DNA from: JACVRW01 sp963820315
GTDB lineage: Bacteria > Actinomycetota > Thermoleophilia > Solirubrobacterales > Thermoleophilaceae
Length of the DNA: 64,000 nt
Assembly (NCBI GenBank): GCA_963820315.1
Contig: CAWFZK010000046.1
Span: 62,001 to 126,000 of the forward strand
Direction: 5' to 3'
The translations under genes and the position numbers were made by a program. Positions 16,445-24,845 of this stretch are shown one piece after another (position 1 is the stretch's first letter; each line of letters opens with the position of its first letter). The notes under the pieces were generated by a model, which ran no database searches, had not been told where the DNA came from, and was given only the letters and a program-made list of their open reading frames with translations.

Positions 16445-17035
16445 ATGGGGGCCGCGACTGTGTCCATCCCCGTCCTGGGACGGGGGCGGTCGCGGGCGGG
16501 GCGCCGCTTCGCTCGCGCCCTCCAGAGCCGTGACCGGGAGGCGATCGAGGAGGTGCATGGTGAGTACGCGCCGACGGTGCTCGGCTACCTCATCAACGTG
16601 CTGGGCGACCGCGGCCGCGCCGAGGACGTCCACCAACAGGTTTTCCTCGAGGTCTGGCAGCGTGCGCCCGACTACGACCCAGGGCGAGCGAGCGTGCTCA
16701 CCTGGATCATGACCATCGCCCGCAGCCGCGCTATCGACGAGCTGCGCAGGCGCGTGCCCGAGCCGCGCGACCCGGACTCGAGCACGACGCTCGCGCTCAC
16801 CGCCGACGACGATCCCGAGAGCTCGCCGGAGGCGCTTTTCGAGCGCTGGCGCGTTGCGCACATGCTCACGCGCCTGCGCCCGGAGGAGGCTCAGCTGCTG
16901 CGGATGCGCTTCTACGACGGGCTGAGCCAGCCCGAGATCGCAGAGCGCACCGACATCCCGCTCGGCACGGTCAAGATGCGGATGGTCGCGGGGCTCGAGC
17001 GACTGCGTGAGCTGATCGAGGCGGAGGAGCTATGA
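16445..17035 (+). CDS. ECF sigma factor, SigK-like
   Basis: About 196 residues. Region 2 reads VLGYLINVLGDRGRAEDVHQ then FLEVWQRAPDYDPGRASVLT, and region 4 has LSQPEIAERTDIPLGTVKMR, a standard sigma-70 HTH. The start is uncertain: ATG 16445 or GTG 16460 both fit. It overlaps the next gene by four bases (ATGA), and that gene encodes a membrane anti-sigma-like protein, the usual SigK-RskA organisation. The divergent HtaA gene is a candidate target. Confidence 0.87.
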   Translation: MGAATVSIPVLGRGRSRAGRRFARALQSRDREAIEEVHGEYAPTVLGYLINVLGDRGRAEDVHQQVFLEVWQRAPDYDPGRASVLTWIMTIARSRAIDELRRRVPEPRDPDSSTTLALTADDDPESSPEALFERWRVAHMLTRLRPEEAQLLRMRFYDGLSQPEIAERTDIPLGTVKMRMVAGLERLRELIEAEEL

Positions 17036-17613
17036 GCGGCATGTCGCGCGAAGAGCTCGAGCGTCACCTCGAACGGCTCCCGCGGGAGGCCTGGGAGCGC
17101 CCCACTCCGCCGCCGCCTCCGTGGCCGGCGGAGGATTCTCCGCAGGCGGCGCCCCGCCGCCGCCTTGTCCTGAGACCGGCGCTGGCGGCGCTGGCCTCGA
17201 TCGTCCTGCTCGCGCTCGGGGTGGGCGCGGGATTGCTGCTCGCCGGGGGCGACGACGAGGGAGCCGGCGATCAGGACCTCGAGCGCGTGCAGCTCGCACC
17301 GGTCGTGAGCGCGGCCCAGAACGCCGGCGGGACGGCCGAGCTGCGGCCCGAGGCGGGCGGCCGCGCCAAGGTCGAGCTACGCGGGCTGAGGCCGAGCGGG
17401 CCGCGCGACTTCTACGAGCTGTGGCTGCTCGGCGACGACGGCGAGCTCGTCTCGCTCGGCTCGGTGCGCGTGCCGGACTCCGGCGACGCGACGCTCGACG
17501 TCGAGCTGCCGGTTGACCCGAAGCAGTTCCGCTACCTGGACCTCTCGCGCGAGCCCGACGACGGCGACCCGAGCCACTCGACGATCTCGATCCTGCGCGG
17601 CCCGGTTACCTGA
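17032..17613 (+). CDS. Anti-sigma factor, RskA C-terminal domain type
   Basis: A 193-residue protein: a proline-rich cytoplasmic N-terminus of about 50 residues, one membrane segment (LALASIVLLALGVGAGLLLA region, residues 57-78), and an outside RskA-like domain (RPSGPRDFYELWLLGDDGEL). The N-terminal zinc-binding HxxxCxxC seen in many anti-sigma factors is absent. It is coupled by ATGA overlap to the sigma gene. Expected role is to hold the sigma factor at the membrane until an external signal releases it. Confidence 0.82.
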   Translation: MSGMSREELERHLERLPREAWERPTPPPPPWPAEDSPQAAPRRRLVLRPALAALASIVLLALGVGAGLLLAGGDDEGAGDQDLERVQLAPVVSAAQNAGGTAELRPEAGGRAKVELRGLRPSGPRDFYELWLLGDDGELVSLGSVRVPDSGDATLDVELPVDPKQFRYLDLSREPDDGDPSHSTISILRGPVT

Positions 17614-17986
17614 TCAGGACGCCTGCCAGCGGCCGTCGCCCTTCGCGCGCTCGACCTCGGCGAGCCCCGCCGGGCGCATCCGGCCCGCGGCTGTCAGCCG
17701 CGCGACCTTGTCGCGATTGATCCGAGACCAGTTGCTGCGCGGCCTGCGCGGCGTGAAGCGCTGCAGGAAGTAGATCTGGTCGAGCCCTTCGCGACGACCG
17801 TCGATCCAGCCAAAGCAGAGCGCGCTCTCGAGCGCCTCCTGGTGGTTGACGCTGTCGATGCCGCTGGCCTTCTTGGCCATCTTGATCCAGACGCCCGGCG
17901 GTGTCGGCGTGGTGCGCGTCGAGCCATGCCTCCCACTGCTCCGCTGACGCGAAGAAGATCTGCTCGAGGCCGTCGTCGGCGCCCAC
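17614..17986 (-). pseudogene. YdeI/OmpD-associated family protein, frameshifted and truncated
   Basis: The N-terminus (GLEQIFFASAEQWEAWLDAH) reads from the ATG at 17986; after about 17,895 the family sequence continues in another frame (GVWIKMAKKASGIDSVNHQE, FGWIDGRREGLDQIYFLQRF, PRRPRSNWSRINRDKVARL). The frame stops after DGRWQAS at 17614, directly next to the anti-sigma stop, whereas intact members go on for about 65 more residues. With both a frame break and a missing C-terminus, this is better supported as a true pseudogene than most other broken genes here. Confidence 0.78.
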
Positions 17987-17999
17987 GGCGCCAGGCTAC

Positions 18000-19385
18000 T
18001 CAAGCTGCGGCGGCATGGGGCATGGCGCGCAGGGTCGCGAGCAGCTCGCGCAGCGTCGCGTCGCCGGTGTCCGGCGCGGTCACGACAAGGCGCAGGTAGC
18101 GCTCGCCGTTCACGGTTGTCGAGCCGAAGTGGAGCCGCCCCTCGGCGAGCGCCCCGTCGCGCAGGGCGAGCTGGTCGCCATCGCCGAGCCGGAAGCAGAG
18201 GATGTTGCTCTCCGGCACGTACGGGAGGCTCACGTCGGGCTCGTCCGCGAGCAGGTCGTGGAAGCGGCGCGCGGTGTCGAAGCGCGAGGCCACGTACTCG
18301 CCGAGCCCGCGCTCGCCCGACCAGGCGAGCGACAGGAAGAGCTTCAGGCCCATCGTCGTCTTCGTCGTCTCGAGCGCGCGGTCGAGCAGGTCGAAGCCGA
18401 CCGACTCGTTGTCGTTGAAGAGGTAGTCGCCGCTCTGGCGGAAGGCCGCGGGCAGGTCCTCGCCGCGACGCACCAGAACGGCGGCGCACAGGCCGGACGT
18501 GCGCAGGAGCTTGTGGGCGTCCCAGATCACCGAGTCGCCCAGCTCGATTCCGTCCAGAAGGCCGCGGTGGCGCTCGGACAGGAGCGCCGAGGCGCCGTGG
18601 GCCGCGTCGACGTGCAGCCAGATCCCGTGCTCGTTGCAAAAGGCGCCGATCGAGCGCAGGTCGTCGAAGAGGCCGGTGCTGGTGGCGCATGCGGGCGCCA
18701 CCAGAGCGAGCGGCCGCCGGCCGGCCGCACGGCAGCGCTCGAGCGCGTCGCCGAGCCGCTCGGGGCGGATCCGCTCGAGCTCGTCGACGTCGAGCTCCAG
18801 CACCGCGTCCTCACCGAGCCCGAGGATCGCCGCGGCGCGCCGCACCGAGTAGTGGGCGGAGGGTGGCGCGAGCAGCGCCAGATCGCCGGGCGTGCCGGCG
18901 CGCCACGCGTCGGGTGCGACGCGGGCGCGGGCCGCGAGCAGCGCCGTCAGGTTGGCGAGCGAGCCGCCGTGAGTGAGCACCCCGTCGGAGCCGGGTCCGA
19001 AGCCCACCTTGTCGAGCATCCAGCGGACGACGACCCGCTCGATCGTGGCCCCGGCCGGGCCCATCTCGTAGATCGCCATCGGGTTGTTCGTGGCGCCGTG
19101 GATCAGGTCGGCCACCGCTGCGCCTGTCGAGGGCACGGCCACCTGGTGGGCCATCGAGCCGGGATGGTGCAGACGCACCGTCGCGTCGAGATAGCGCGGC
19201 AGCCACTCGGCGAGCGCCGCGGCGTCCATCCCGCCCCGCTCGATCCAGCGACCGAGCTCGAGCTCCTCGGCCAGCTCGTCGGGCTCCGGCCGGACGTTCA
19301 CGGGGCCAAGGCCGGTGCGCGCCTCGGCGACGTGCTCGGCCAGCAGCTCGACGGCGGTGTGGGCAGCGTCCGCGTAATCGTCCAT
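18000..19385 (-). CDS. PLP-dependent group II amino acid decarboxylase (AADC-like)
   Basis: A 461-residue enzyme from the ATG at 19385. The PLP lysine is in SVIWDAHKLLRTSGL, the cofactor aspartate/histidine region is WLHVDAAHGASALLS, and the N-terminal HPGSMAHQVAVPSTG block matches aromatic-L-amino-acid, glutamate and diaminobutyrate decarboxylases and relatives. It would remove CO2 from an amino acid to give an amine; the exact substrate is not clear. It is divergent from an Lrp-family gene with an inverted repeat between them. With phenylalanine hydroxylase and monoamine oxidase elsewhere in the window, an aromatic amine route is possible. Confidence 0.85.
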   Translation of the reverse strand: MDDYADAAHTAVELLAEHVAEARTGLGPVNVRPEPDELAEELELGRWIERGGMDAAALAEWLPRYLDATVRLHHPGSMAHQVAVPSTGAAVADLIHGATNNPMAIYEMGPAGATIERVVVRWMLDKVGFGPGSDGVLTHGGSLANLTALLAARARVAPDAWRAGTPGDLALLAPPSAHYSVRRAAAILGLGEDAVLELDVDELERIRPERLGDALERCRAAGRRPLALVAPACATSTGLFDDLRSIGAFCNEHGIWLHVDAAHGASALLSERHRGLLDGIELGDSVIWDAHKLLRTSGLCAAVLVRRGEDLPAAFRQSGDYLFNDNESVGFDLLDRALETTKTTMGLKLFLSLAWSGERGLGEYVASRFDTARRFHDLLADEPDVSLPYVPESNILCFRLGDGDQLALRDGALAEGRLHFGSTTVNGERYLRLVVTAPDTGDATLRELLATLRAMPHAAAA

Positions 19386-19409
19386 CCAGCAAGTATGCAT
19401 CCGCAGCCG

Positions 19410-19465
19410 TGGCAGATGATGGCGTCTGACGCTCATCAGACCGGCTTCTGCGCAATTATCTGCCA
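19410..19465. promoter_or_regulatory. Inverted repeat between decarboxylase and Lrp genes, candidate operator
   Basis: TGGCAGAT at 19410-19417 is matched by ATCTGCCA at 19458-19465, start-to-start 48 bases. The right arm ends at the base before the Lrp ATG. Geometry is the same as in the region upstream of the first Lrp gene (51 bases, right arm on the start codon) but with a different 8-mer, as expected for two paralogous regulators with separate specificities. Confidence 0.45.
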
Positions 19466-20704
19466 ATGGACGCCACCGACCGCGGCATCCTCCACCACCT
19501 CCAGGAGGACGGCCGGCTCACGAACGCCGCGCTCGCCGAGCGTGTGCACCTCTCCCCCTCGCCCACGCTGCGCCGCCTCAAGCGCCTCGAGCGGGACGGC
19601 ACGATCCGCGGCTACCGGGCGATCCTCGACCGGCGCCGGGTCGGGCTCGATCTGACGGTGTTCGTCGAGGTCAAGCTGACCGCGCACTCGCAGCGGCGCG
19701 CGGAGGAGTTCGCGGCCGCGGTGGCCGAGATCGACGCCGTGGTCGCCTGCCACATCGTCGCCGGCATGGCCGACATGCTGCTCGAGGTGGTCGTTCCGGA
19801 CCTGCCCGCCTACGAGCAACTGCTGCTCGAGACGCTGCTCGAGCTGCCGGGCGTGACCGACGTGCGCAGCAACGTGGCGATCCGGACGGTCAAGGAGGCG
19901 GGGCCGCTGCCGCTCGACGTGGCCAGCCGACGTAGCAGATGAGCGGCCGGCCGCCGGCGTAGGAGAGCCGCTGAGCGCGCTCCCTGGTGGCCTTCGAGGG
20001 GCCGGCAACTCGCGCGCCGCATCGGGACGGGCGTCCTGCAGGTCCTCCATGCGCGAGATCTCGATGTTCTGATCAGCCTCGACGTGGCGCGTAAACGCGC
20101 CAATTTCTGGTTCGTTCCCGCCACCGTCGGCGGCCAGGTTCCGGACCATCGTCAGCGCGCCCTGGTGGTGGCGGATCATGTACTTCAGGAAGAGGTCGTC
20201 GAACTCCTCGCCCTCGGCCGCCGAGAGCAGCGCGAGCTTGTCGGCGGGGACCATCCCGGGCATGAGGCTCGCGCCGGGGCCGTGACCGTGCCGATGGCTG
20301 GCCTTCGACGGAGGCTTCTCGCCACGCGCCTTCAGCCAGTTCTCCATCATCTCGATCTCGGACTGCTGGGAGATCTCCGTACGCCTGGCCAGGAGCGGGA
20401 TCCGGTCGCTCGCGCTCCGCTTCCGCACGAGGCTCGTCATGAGGATCGCCTGCGCGTGGTGGTGGATCATGCCGCGCATGAAGTCGACGTCCGCCTTCGT
20501 GTGCGGCGTCTCCTCGATCTTCGCGGCCTCCTCCTCGGAGAGCTTGCGGGAGGGCTCTCCCGGGGCGCCCGCCTGCACGACATTGGCCTCGTCCGCGCCG
20601 TTGTCCGCCGCGTCCTCCGAGCCTGCGCAGCCGCCGAGCAGGGCCGCTGCGGCGAGAGCGACGACTACCCAGCGAGTCCCCTGCTGGGAGTTGCCTTTAC
20701 CCAT
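19436..20704 (-). CDS. DUF305 lipoprotein; C-terminal end uncertain
   Basis: From the ATG at 20704 (MGKGNSQQGTRWVVVALAAA) there is a lipoprotein signal with lipobox LLGGC. Residues about 60-220 form a DUF305 domain (ferritin-like helical fold) with the repeated His motifs DFMRGMIHHHAQAILM and MIRHHQGALTMV, often linked to copper or other metals in actinobacteria. The family sequence ends near RMEDLQDAR, about position 20,040, but no stop follows; the open frame runs on to 19436 antisense to the Lrp gene. That last 200-codon tail is implausible; a lost stop or small frame break near 20,000 is likely. The divergent LVIVD protein is a common neighbour. Confidence 0.65.
   Translation of the reverse strand: MGKGNSQQGTRWVVVALAAAALLGGCAGSEDAADNGADEANVVQAGAPGEPSRKLSEEEAAKIEETPHTKADVDFMRGMIHHHAQAILMTSLVRKRSASDRIPLLARRTEISQQSEIEMMENWLKARGEKPPSKASHRHGHGPGASLMPGMVPADKLALLSAAEGEEFDDLFLKYMIRHHQGALTMVRNLAADGGGNEPEIGAFTRHVEADQNIEISRMEDLQDARPDAARELPAPRRPPGSALSGSPTPAAGRSSATSAGHVERQRPRLLDRPDRHVAAHVGHARQLEQRLEQQLLVGGQVRNDHLEQHVGHAGDDVAGDHGVDLGHRGRELLRAPLRVRGQLDLDEHRQIEPDPAPVEDRPVAADRAVPLEALEAAQRGRGGEVHTLGERGVREPAVLLEVVEDAAVGGVHWQIIAQKPV
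19466..19942 (+). CDS. Lrp/AsnC family transcriptional regulator
   Basis: A 158-residue regulator from the ATG at 19466. The winged helix starts MDATDRGILHHLQEDGRLTN with HTH ALAERVHLSPSPTLRRLKRL, and the RAM domain follows (VFVEVKLTAHSQRRAEEFAA). It is divergent from the PLP decarboxylase gene and probably regulates it; the inverted repeat 19410-19465 abuts its start codon. Confidence 0.9.
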   Translation: MDATDRGILHHLQEDGRLTNAALAERVHLSPSPTLRRLKRLERDGTIRGYRAILDRRRVGLDLTVFVEVKLTAHSQRRAEEFAAAVAEIDAVVACHIVAGMADMLLEVVVPDLPAYEQLLLETLLELPGVTDVRSNVAIRTVKEAGPLPLDVASRRSR

Positions 20705-20813
20705 CCGAGGGCAGTAGGATCGCACACCGGTCTGGCCCGGGTCCATTGTTGGGGAGTGGAGGAGTAGCAATGACGAAGGTCACTCGGGGCGCCAATCGGC
20801 GCGGGTCAGACTA

Positions 20814-22598
20814 TGCGGAAACTGGGCGGTCTTCTGTGCGGGGTGCTGCTGCTGATGGGCGTACTTACGGCAAGTGCGTCGGCTCAGCTGCCCGACCCCG
20901 AACGATCCACGCGTGGGCCTCGCGCCCGGGCTCGACAACGCCGGGGTCGCCAAGCGAGGGCATGGATCTCTTGGCGCATCTGAACAAGCCGGACGCATTC
21001 TTCGACCCGGCCAACCCCGGCAACTTCGGCTTCCTCAACTCCGACATGGCGTTCCAGGGCGACAACGCCTTCGTCGGCAACTTCAACGGCTTCAACATCT
21101 ACGACATCTCGAACCCGGCCGCGCCGACGCTGACGACCTCGGTCGTCTGCCCCGGCGGCCAGGGCGACCTGTCGGTGTACAAGCACCTGCTGTTCATGTC
21201 GGTCGAGGAGACGCGTGCCAAGAAGGACTGCACGCTGACGCCCGGCGGCCGACGCGACGACGCGCTTCCGCGGCGTCCGCATCTTCGACATCAGCAACCT
21301 CGAGACGCCGGTGCAGGTCGGCCAGGTCCAGACCTGCCGCGGCTCGCACACGCACACGCTCGTCACCGACAAGCACAGCAAGAAGAACGTCTACATCTAC
21401 GTGCAGGGCACGGCGGGCGTCGCGGCCGCCGGACGGAGCTGGCCGGCTGCGACGCCAACAACACCAACGACGCCGATCGGCGACAACCCGTCGAAGTGGC
21501 GGATCGAGGTCATCAAGGTCCCGCTGGCCGCGCCCGAGGACGCCGAGATCGTCAACGAGCCGCGGCTGTTCGCGCGATCCCGCCACCGGCGCGGTCAACG
21601 GCCTCCAGAACGCCCCGCAGACGGCGTTCCACCCGTCCGGCATGGCGTGGGGCCCGACGCCGATCACGGACGCCTGCCACGACATCACCGTGTATCCGAA
21701 GTTCGAGATCGCGGCGGGCGCCTGCGAGGGCAACGGCCTGCTGATCGACATCAGCGACCCGGCCAACCCGAAGCGGATCGACGCAGTCGCCGACCCGCTG
21801 TACGCCTACTGGCACGGGGCCACGTTCAGCAACGACGGCAAGACGGTCGTGTTCACGGACGAGTGGGGAGGCGGCACGGCTGCGCGCTGCCGGGCGACCG
21901 ACCAGCTCAGCTGGGGCGGCAACTCGATCTACGACATCGTCAAGCGGCAAGCTCGTCTTCCGCAGCTACTACAAGATCCCGCCGGTCCAGACCGTGCAGG
22001 AGAACTGCGTCAGCCACATCCCGTCGCTGGTCCCGGTGCCTGGTCGCGACATCTTCGTGCAGGCCTGGTACCAGGGCGGCGCGTCGCTGGTCGACTTCAG
22101 CGACTCGAGCAACCCGGTCGAGATCGGCTACTACGACCGCGGCCCGATCAGCTCGACGGCGCTCGTGCTCGGCGGCCTGTGGTCGACCTACTGGTACAAC
22201 GGCTCGACCTACGGCTCGGAGCTCGCGCGTGGCTTCGACGTCTGGGGCCTGACCGCCGACCGACGAGCTCTCGGAGAACGAGATCGAGGCGGCTGAGGAG
22301 GTCCAGGTCGGCCGCCTGAACGTCCAGCATCAGGACAAGCTCGAGTGGGATCCGAGCTTCGCCGTCGTGCGCTCGTTCATCGACCAGCTCGAGCGCTCGG
22401 GTGACCTCAAGGGCAAGGACGCTCGACAAGGTCAACAGGTTCGTCGACCGCGCCGAGGACTTCGCCGACGACGGGAAGAAGGTCGCGGCGAGCGTGACCC
22501 TGCGGGTGCTGGCCGCGTCGCTGCGCGGCGACAAGTTCGACGACCTGCAGGACGCGGTCCGCGACCTCGCGGGCTCGATCGGCCGCAAGCGCCACTGA
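20814..22598 (+). pseudogene. Secreted LVIVD-repeat protein broken by about eight frameshifts
   Basis: A signal peptide (MRKLGGLLCGVLLLMGVLTA, ends SASA) is followed by a protein of about 590 residues that can be reassembled only by changing frame at roughly 20,896, 20,959, 21,255, 21,430-21,470, 21,575, 21,950, 22,260 and 22,425. Recognisable blocks are DMAFQGDNAFVGNFNGFNIY, RGVRIFDISNLETPVQVGQV, AFHPSGMAWGPTPITDACHD, NCVSHIPSLVPVPGRDIFVQ and the C-terminal LDKVNRFVDRAEDFADDGKK. These are repeats of an LVIVD-type beta-propeller found in secreted actinobacterial proteins. At least two breaks look like one extra base in a C or G run. Either the gene is dead or this stretch is poorly sequenced. 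Confidence 0.75.
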
Positions 22599-22611
22599 GA
22601 CAGACGGGCGT

Positions 22612-22643
22612 GGGGCGGGCCGGGGCTGGCTCCGGCCCGCCCC
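22612..22643 (+). terminator. GC-rich hairpin after the LVIVD gene
   Basis: GGGGCGGGCCGG at 22612-22623 pairs with CCGGCCCGCCCC at 22632-22643 across an eight-base loop, 13 bases after the stop. There is no T run, as is common for terminators in high-GC actinobacteria. Confidence 0.6.
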
Positions 22644-22830
22644 GCCCGCCCTACTGGGCCGCCTTCACGGTCTCGTCGAAGACGAGGGTGGTCTCCGCCT
22701 GCCGGGCTTAGGCTGGGGAAGGGGGTGCATCTGGCGGCCGGAACGCTCCTAGCGAAGGATCGTCGGCCGATCGGGAGCTTCGCCGAACATCCATCGGCAC
22801 CCGCTGGACCGGCGCGCCGAGATTGAGGCA

Positions 22831-22875
22831 ACCGTCCTGACTTTGGCGGCCATAGGCCTACTAAGTCAGGACGGT
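22831..22875. repeat. Perfect 13-bp inverted repeat
   Basis: ACCGTCCTGACTT at 22831-22843 pairs perfectly with AAGTCAGGACGGT at 22863-22875 across 19 bases that include an internal TAGGCCTA palindrome. It is 250 bases from any complete gene stop or start and lacks a T run, so a simple terminator is not the only reading; a palindromic repeat family or a protein-binding site is possible. Confidence 0.65.
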
Positions 22876-23008
22876 CCAGAATTCGGGAAGAGGATCCCCG
22901 AACGATCTTCGGTCACGCCCGACCAACCGCTCCGTTCACCCACCCTTCCCCAGCCCCAGCGCGCCAACGACCCGCCGAACACCCGGTCGAGTGCCGCTCA
23001 CGCCCCCG

Positions 23009-23404
23009 CTAGCCCCGGCCCTCCTCCGTGATCGCCAGCGTGTTGCCGTCCGGATCCTTGACCCAGGCCGCTCTGAAACCCGGCCCCTCGAAGACGCCGC
23101 GCTCGTCGGTGGCCAGGCCGGGCTGGTCGTACTGCGCGAACGTGACGCCGCGCGAGCTCAACTCGCCCATCGTCTCGTCGAGGTCGTCGACGAACCAGCC
23201 GGCCAGGGTTGCCGGCGACTTCCCCGCGTTGTCCGGCGCGAGGTAGATGAACATCGCCGTATTCGCGGCGCACGGATAGCGCACGCTCACGCCCTCCTCC
23301 GTCTCGCCGGGCGCCAGCCCGAGCCCATCCTCGTAGAAGCGCCGGGCGCGCTCGAGGTCCGATACGGCGACAGCAGCCTCCAACCGACAGTCGCTCAATC
23401 CCAT
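23009..23404 (-). CDS. VOC family protein (glyoxalase/bleomycin resistance fold)
   Basis: A 131-residue protein from the ATG at 23404. It has the two half-barrels of the VOC fold: AAVAVSDLERARRFYEDGLG at the start and a C-terminal FRAAWVKDPDGNTLAITEEG, with the glutamate/histidine-type metal positions only partly evident. Catalytic or binding role unknown. It is divergent from the isochorismatase-like gene. Confidence 0.85.
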   Translation of the reverse strand: MGLSDCRLEAAVAVSDLERARRFYEDGLGLAPGETEEGVSVRYPCAANTAMFIYLAPDNAGKSPATLAGWFVDDLDETMGELSSRGVTFAQYDQPGLATDERGVFEGPGFRAAWVKDPDGNTLAITEEGRG

Positions 23405-23450
23405 CTTCGGCCTCCTGGTCGAGTGCACTCGAGCGTGCCACATTGTGCGC

Positions 23451-24017
23451 ATGGCTCCGACCGCGCTGATCGTCGTCGACCTGCAGCTCGGCACCGAGGA
23501 CCCGTCCTGGGGGCCGCGCAACAACCCGGACTGCGTCGCCAACGTCGAGGCGCTGCTCGGGGCGTGGCGCGCGAACGGTGAGCCGGTCGTCTACATCCGC
23601 CATGACTCGATCCAGCCCGGCTCGACCCTGCGGCCCGGCGAGCCCGGCAACGACCTGCATCCGGTGCTGGCCGCGGAGCCGGACCTGTTCGTGACGAAGC
23701 ACGTGAGCTCCGCCTTCCACGGCGAGCCCGACCTCGCCGCCTGGCTGCGCGGGCGCGGAATCGAGCGGCTCGTCATGTGCGGCGTCCAGACCAACATGTG
23801 CTGCGAGACGAGCGCGCGCGTCGGCGCCGTGCTCGGCTTCGACGTGAGCTTCGTGCTCGACGCCACCTACACCCACGACCGCGTCACGCGTAAGGGCGAG
23901 CTGATCAGCGCGGACCTGCTCGCGCAGGTCACGGCGGTCAACTTCGAGCCCGAGTTCGGCCGTGTCGTCTCGACGCGCGAGGCGATCGACCAGCTAGCCG
24001 CGCCTCGCGTGGCATGA
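23451..24017 (+). CDS. Isochorismatase-family cysteine hydrolase
   Basis: A 188-residue alpha/beta hydrolase of the isochorismatase/nicotinamidase family. The catalytic aspartate is in ALIVVDLQLG, the lysine in FVTKHVSSAF, and the nucleophilic cysteine in MCGVQTNMCCETSARVGAVL, with the cis-peptide region before it. It would hydrolyse an amide or enol ether; substrate unknown. It is followed by a PPOX gene after seven bases, suggesting an operon. Confidence 0.9.
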   Translation: MAPTALIVVDLQLGTEDPSWGPRNNPDCVANVEALLGAWRANGEPVVYIRHDSIQPGSTLRPGEPGNDLHPVLAAEPDLFVTKHVSSAFHGEPDLAAWLRGRGIERLVMCGVQTNMCCETSARVGAVLGFDVSFVLDATYTHDRVTRKGELISADLLAQVTAVNFEPEFGRVVSTREAIDQLAAPRVA

Positions 24018-24024
24018 TCGCCGC

Positions 24025-24441
24025 GTGATCGATCAGGACACCGAGTTCGGGGCCCGCGCCGCGCGGCGCCTGCGCGACGAGATCGTCATCTGGATGACCA
24101 CCATCACGCCCGACGGATCGCCATTGCCGCGCCCGGTGTGGTTCCTCTGGGACGGCGACGAGTCCGTCGTCATGTACAGCCGCGCGAGCCCGCGCGTGCG
24201 CAACCTGGAGGCGAACCCGCGAGTGGCGCTCCACTTCGACGGCGACGGTGGCGGCGGCGACATCATCGTGTTCACCGGCAGCGCGGCCGTCGACCCGGAG
24301 CTGCCGCCCGCCGACGGGTCGCCGGAGTACCTCGAGAAGTACGACGAGCACATCGCCGGCATCGGCATGACGCCGGAGAGCTTCGCGCAGGCCTACAACG
24401 TGCCGGTGCGGATCCGCTTCACGGGCCTCGACGGGCACTGA
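24025..24441 (+). CDS. PPOX-class F420-dependent enzyme (TIGR03667-like)
   Basis: A 138-residue split-barrel protein from a GTG at 24025. Landmarks: IVIWMTTITPDGSPLPRPVW, the F420/flavin-binding strand pair, and VVMYSRASPRVRNLEANPRV, typical of the Rv3369-like group. Probably an F420-dependent reductase of unknown substrate. Downstream of the isochorismatase-like gene in the same direction. Confidence 0.85.
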   Translation: MIDQDTEFGARAARRLRDEIVIWMTTITPDGSPLPRPVWFLWDGDESVVMYSRASPRVRNLEANPRVALHFDGDGGGGDIIVFTGSAAVDPELPPADGSPEYLEKYDEHIAGIGMTPESFAQAYNVPVRIRFTGLDGH

Positions 24442-24461
24442 GCGTGTGAGATCCTAGGCAC

Positions 24462-24845
24462 GTGAGCGACAGCAGCCAATCCGGCAGCGCTCAGCTCAAG
24501 GAGCTCATGGGCCGCGTGTTGCAGTCGCACGCCTCCGAGGCCTTCGGGGACTTCATGGTCCGGCGCGCGGCGCTCAACGACATGGCTCCGAGCCTCGACG
24601 AGGCGGTGCTCGACGGCATCGACGAGTCACCTGATGGCGGCGCCGCGATGGCCGAGGCTCATTTGACGGGTCTGTCCGAAAGCGAGCGCGAGGACCTCCT
24701 CGAACGCACCAACCTGGAGACCGGCCGCCGGCTGCACGCCGCCGCGTTCGCCCTGCTCGCAGCGGTTCGGGCGGGGCATCTCCCCGTCGAGGTCACCCCC
24801 GAGATGGTGGCCGTGGCGGCGATGACGGAGCTCGGCGACTCCTAG
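24462..24845 (+). CDS. Hypothetical helical protein
   Basis: A 127-residue acidic, mostly helical protein from a GTG at 24462 (MSDSSQSGSAQLKELMGRVL). No signal peptide, membrane segment or known motif is visible. It follows the PPOX gene by 20 bases and overlaps the convergent lipoprotein gene by four bases. Function not recognised. Confidence 0.6.
   Translation: MSDSSQSGSAQLKELMGRVLQSHASEAFGDFMVRRAALNDMAPSLDEAVLDGIDESPDGGAAMAEAHLTGLSESEREDLLERTNLETGRRLHAAAFALLAAVRAGHLPVEVTPEMVAVAAMTELGDS

Larger units (their letters stand above)
22599..23008. other. 410-base intergenic region with two strong hairpins
   Basis: No complete gene is visible. It holds the terminator-like hairpin at 22612-22643, a short minus-strand tail-like frame ending at 22,652 (TTLVFDETVKAAQ then stop) that has an upstream stop and may be a gene remnant, and the perfect 13-bp inverted repeat at 22831-22875. 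Confidence 0.5.

Noticed and set aside
24219..24449. Extra small frames inside short enzyme genes
   Set aside because: They are alternative-frame readings of the PPOX gene with arginine-rich translations and no ribosome-binding sites.
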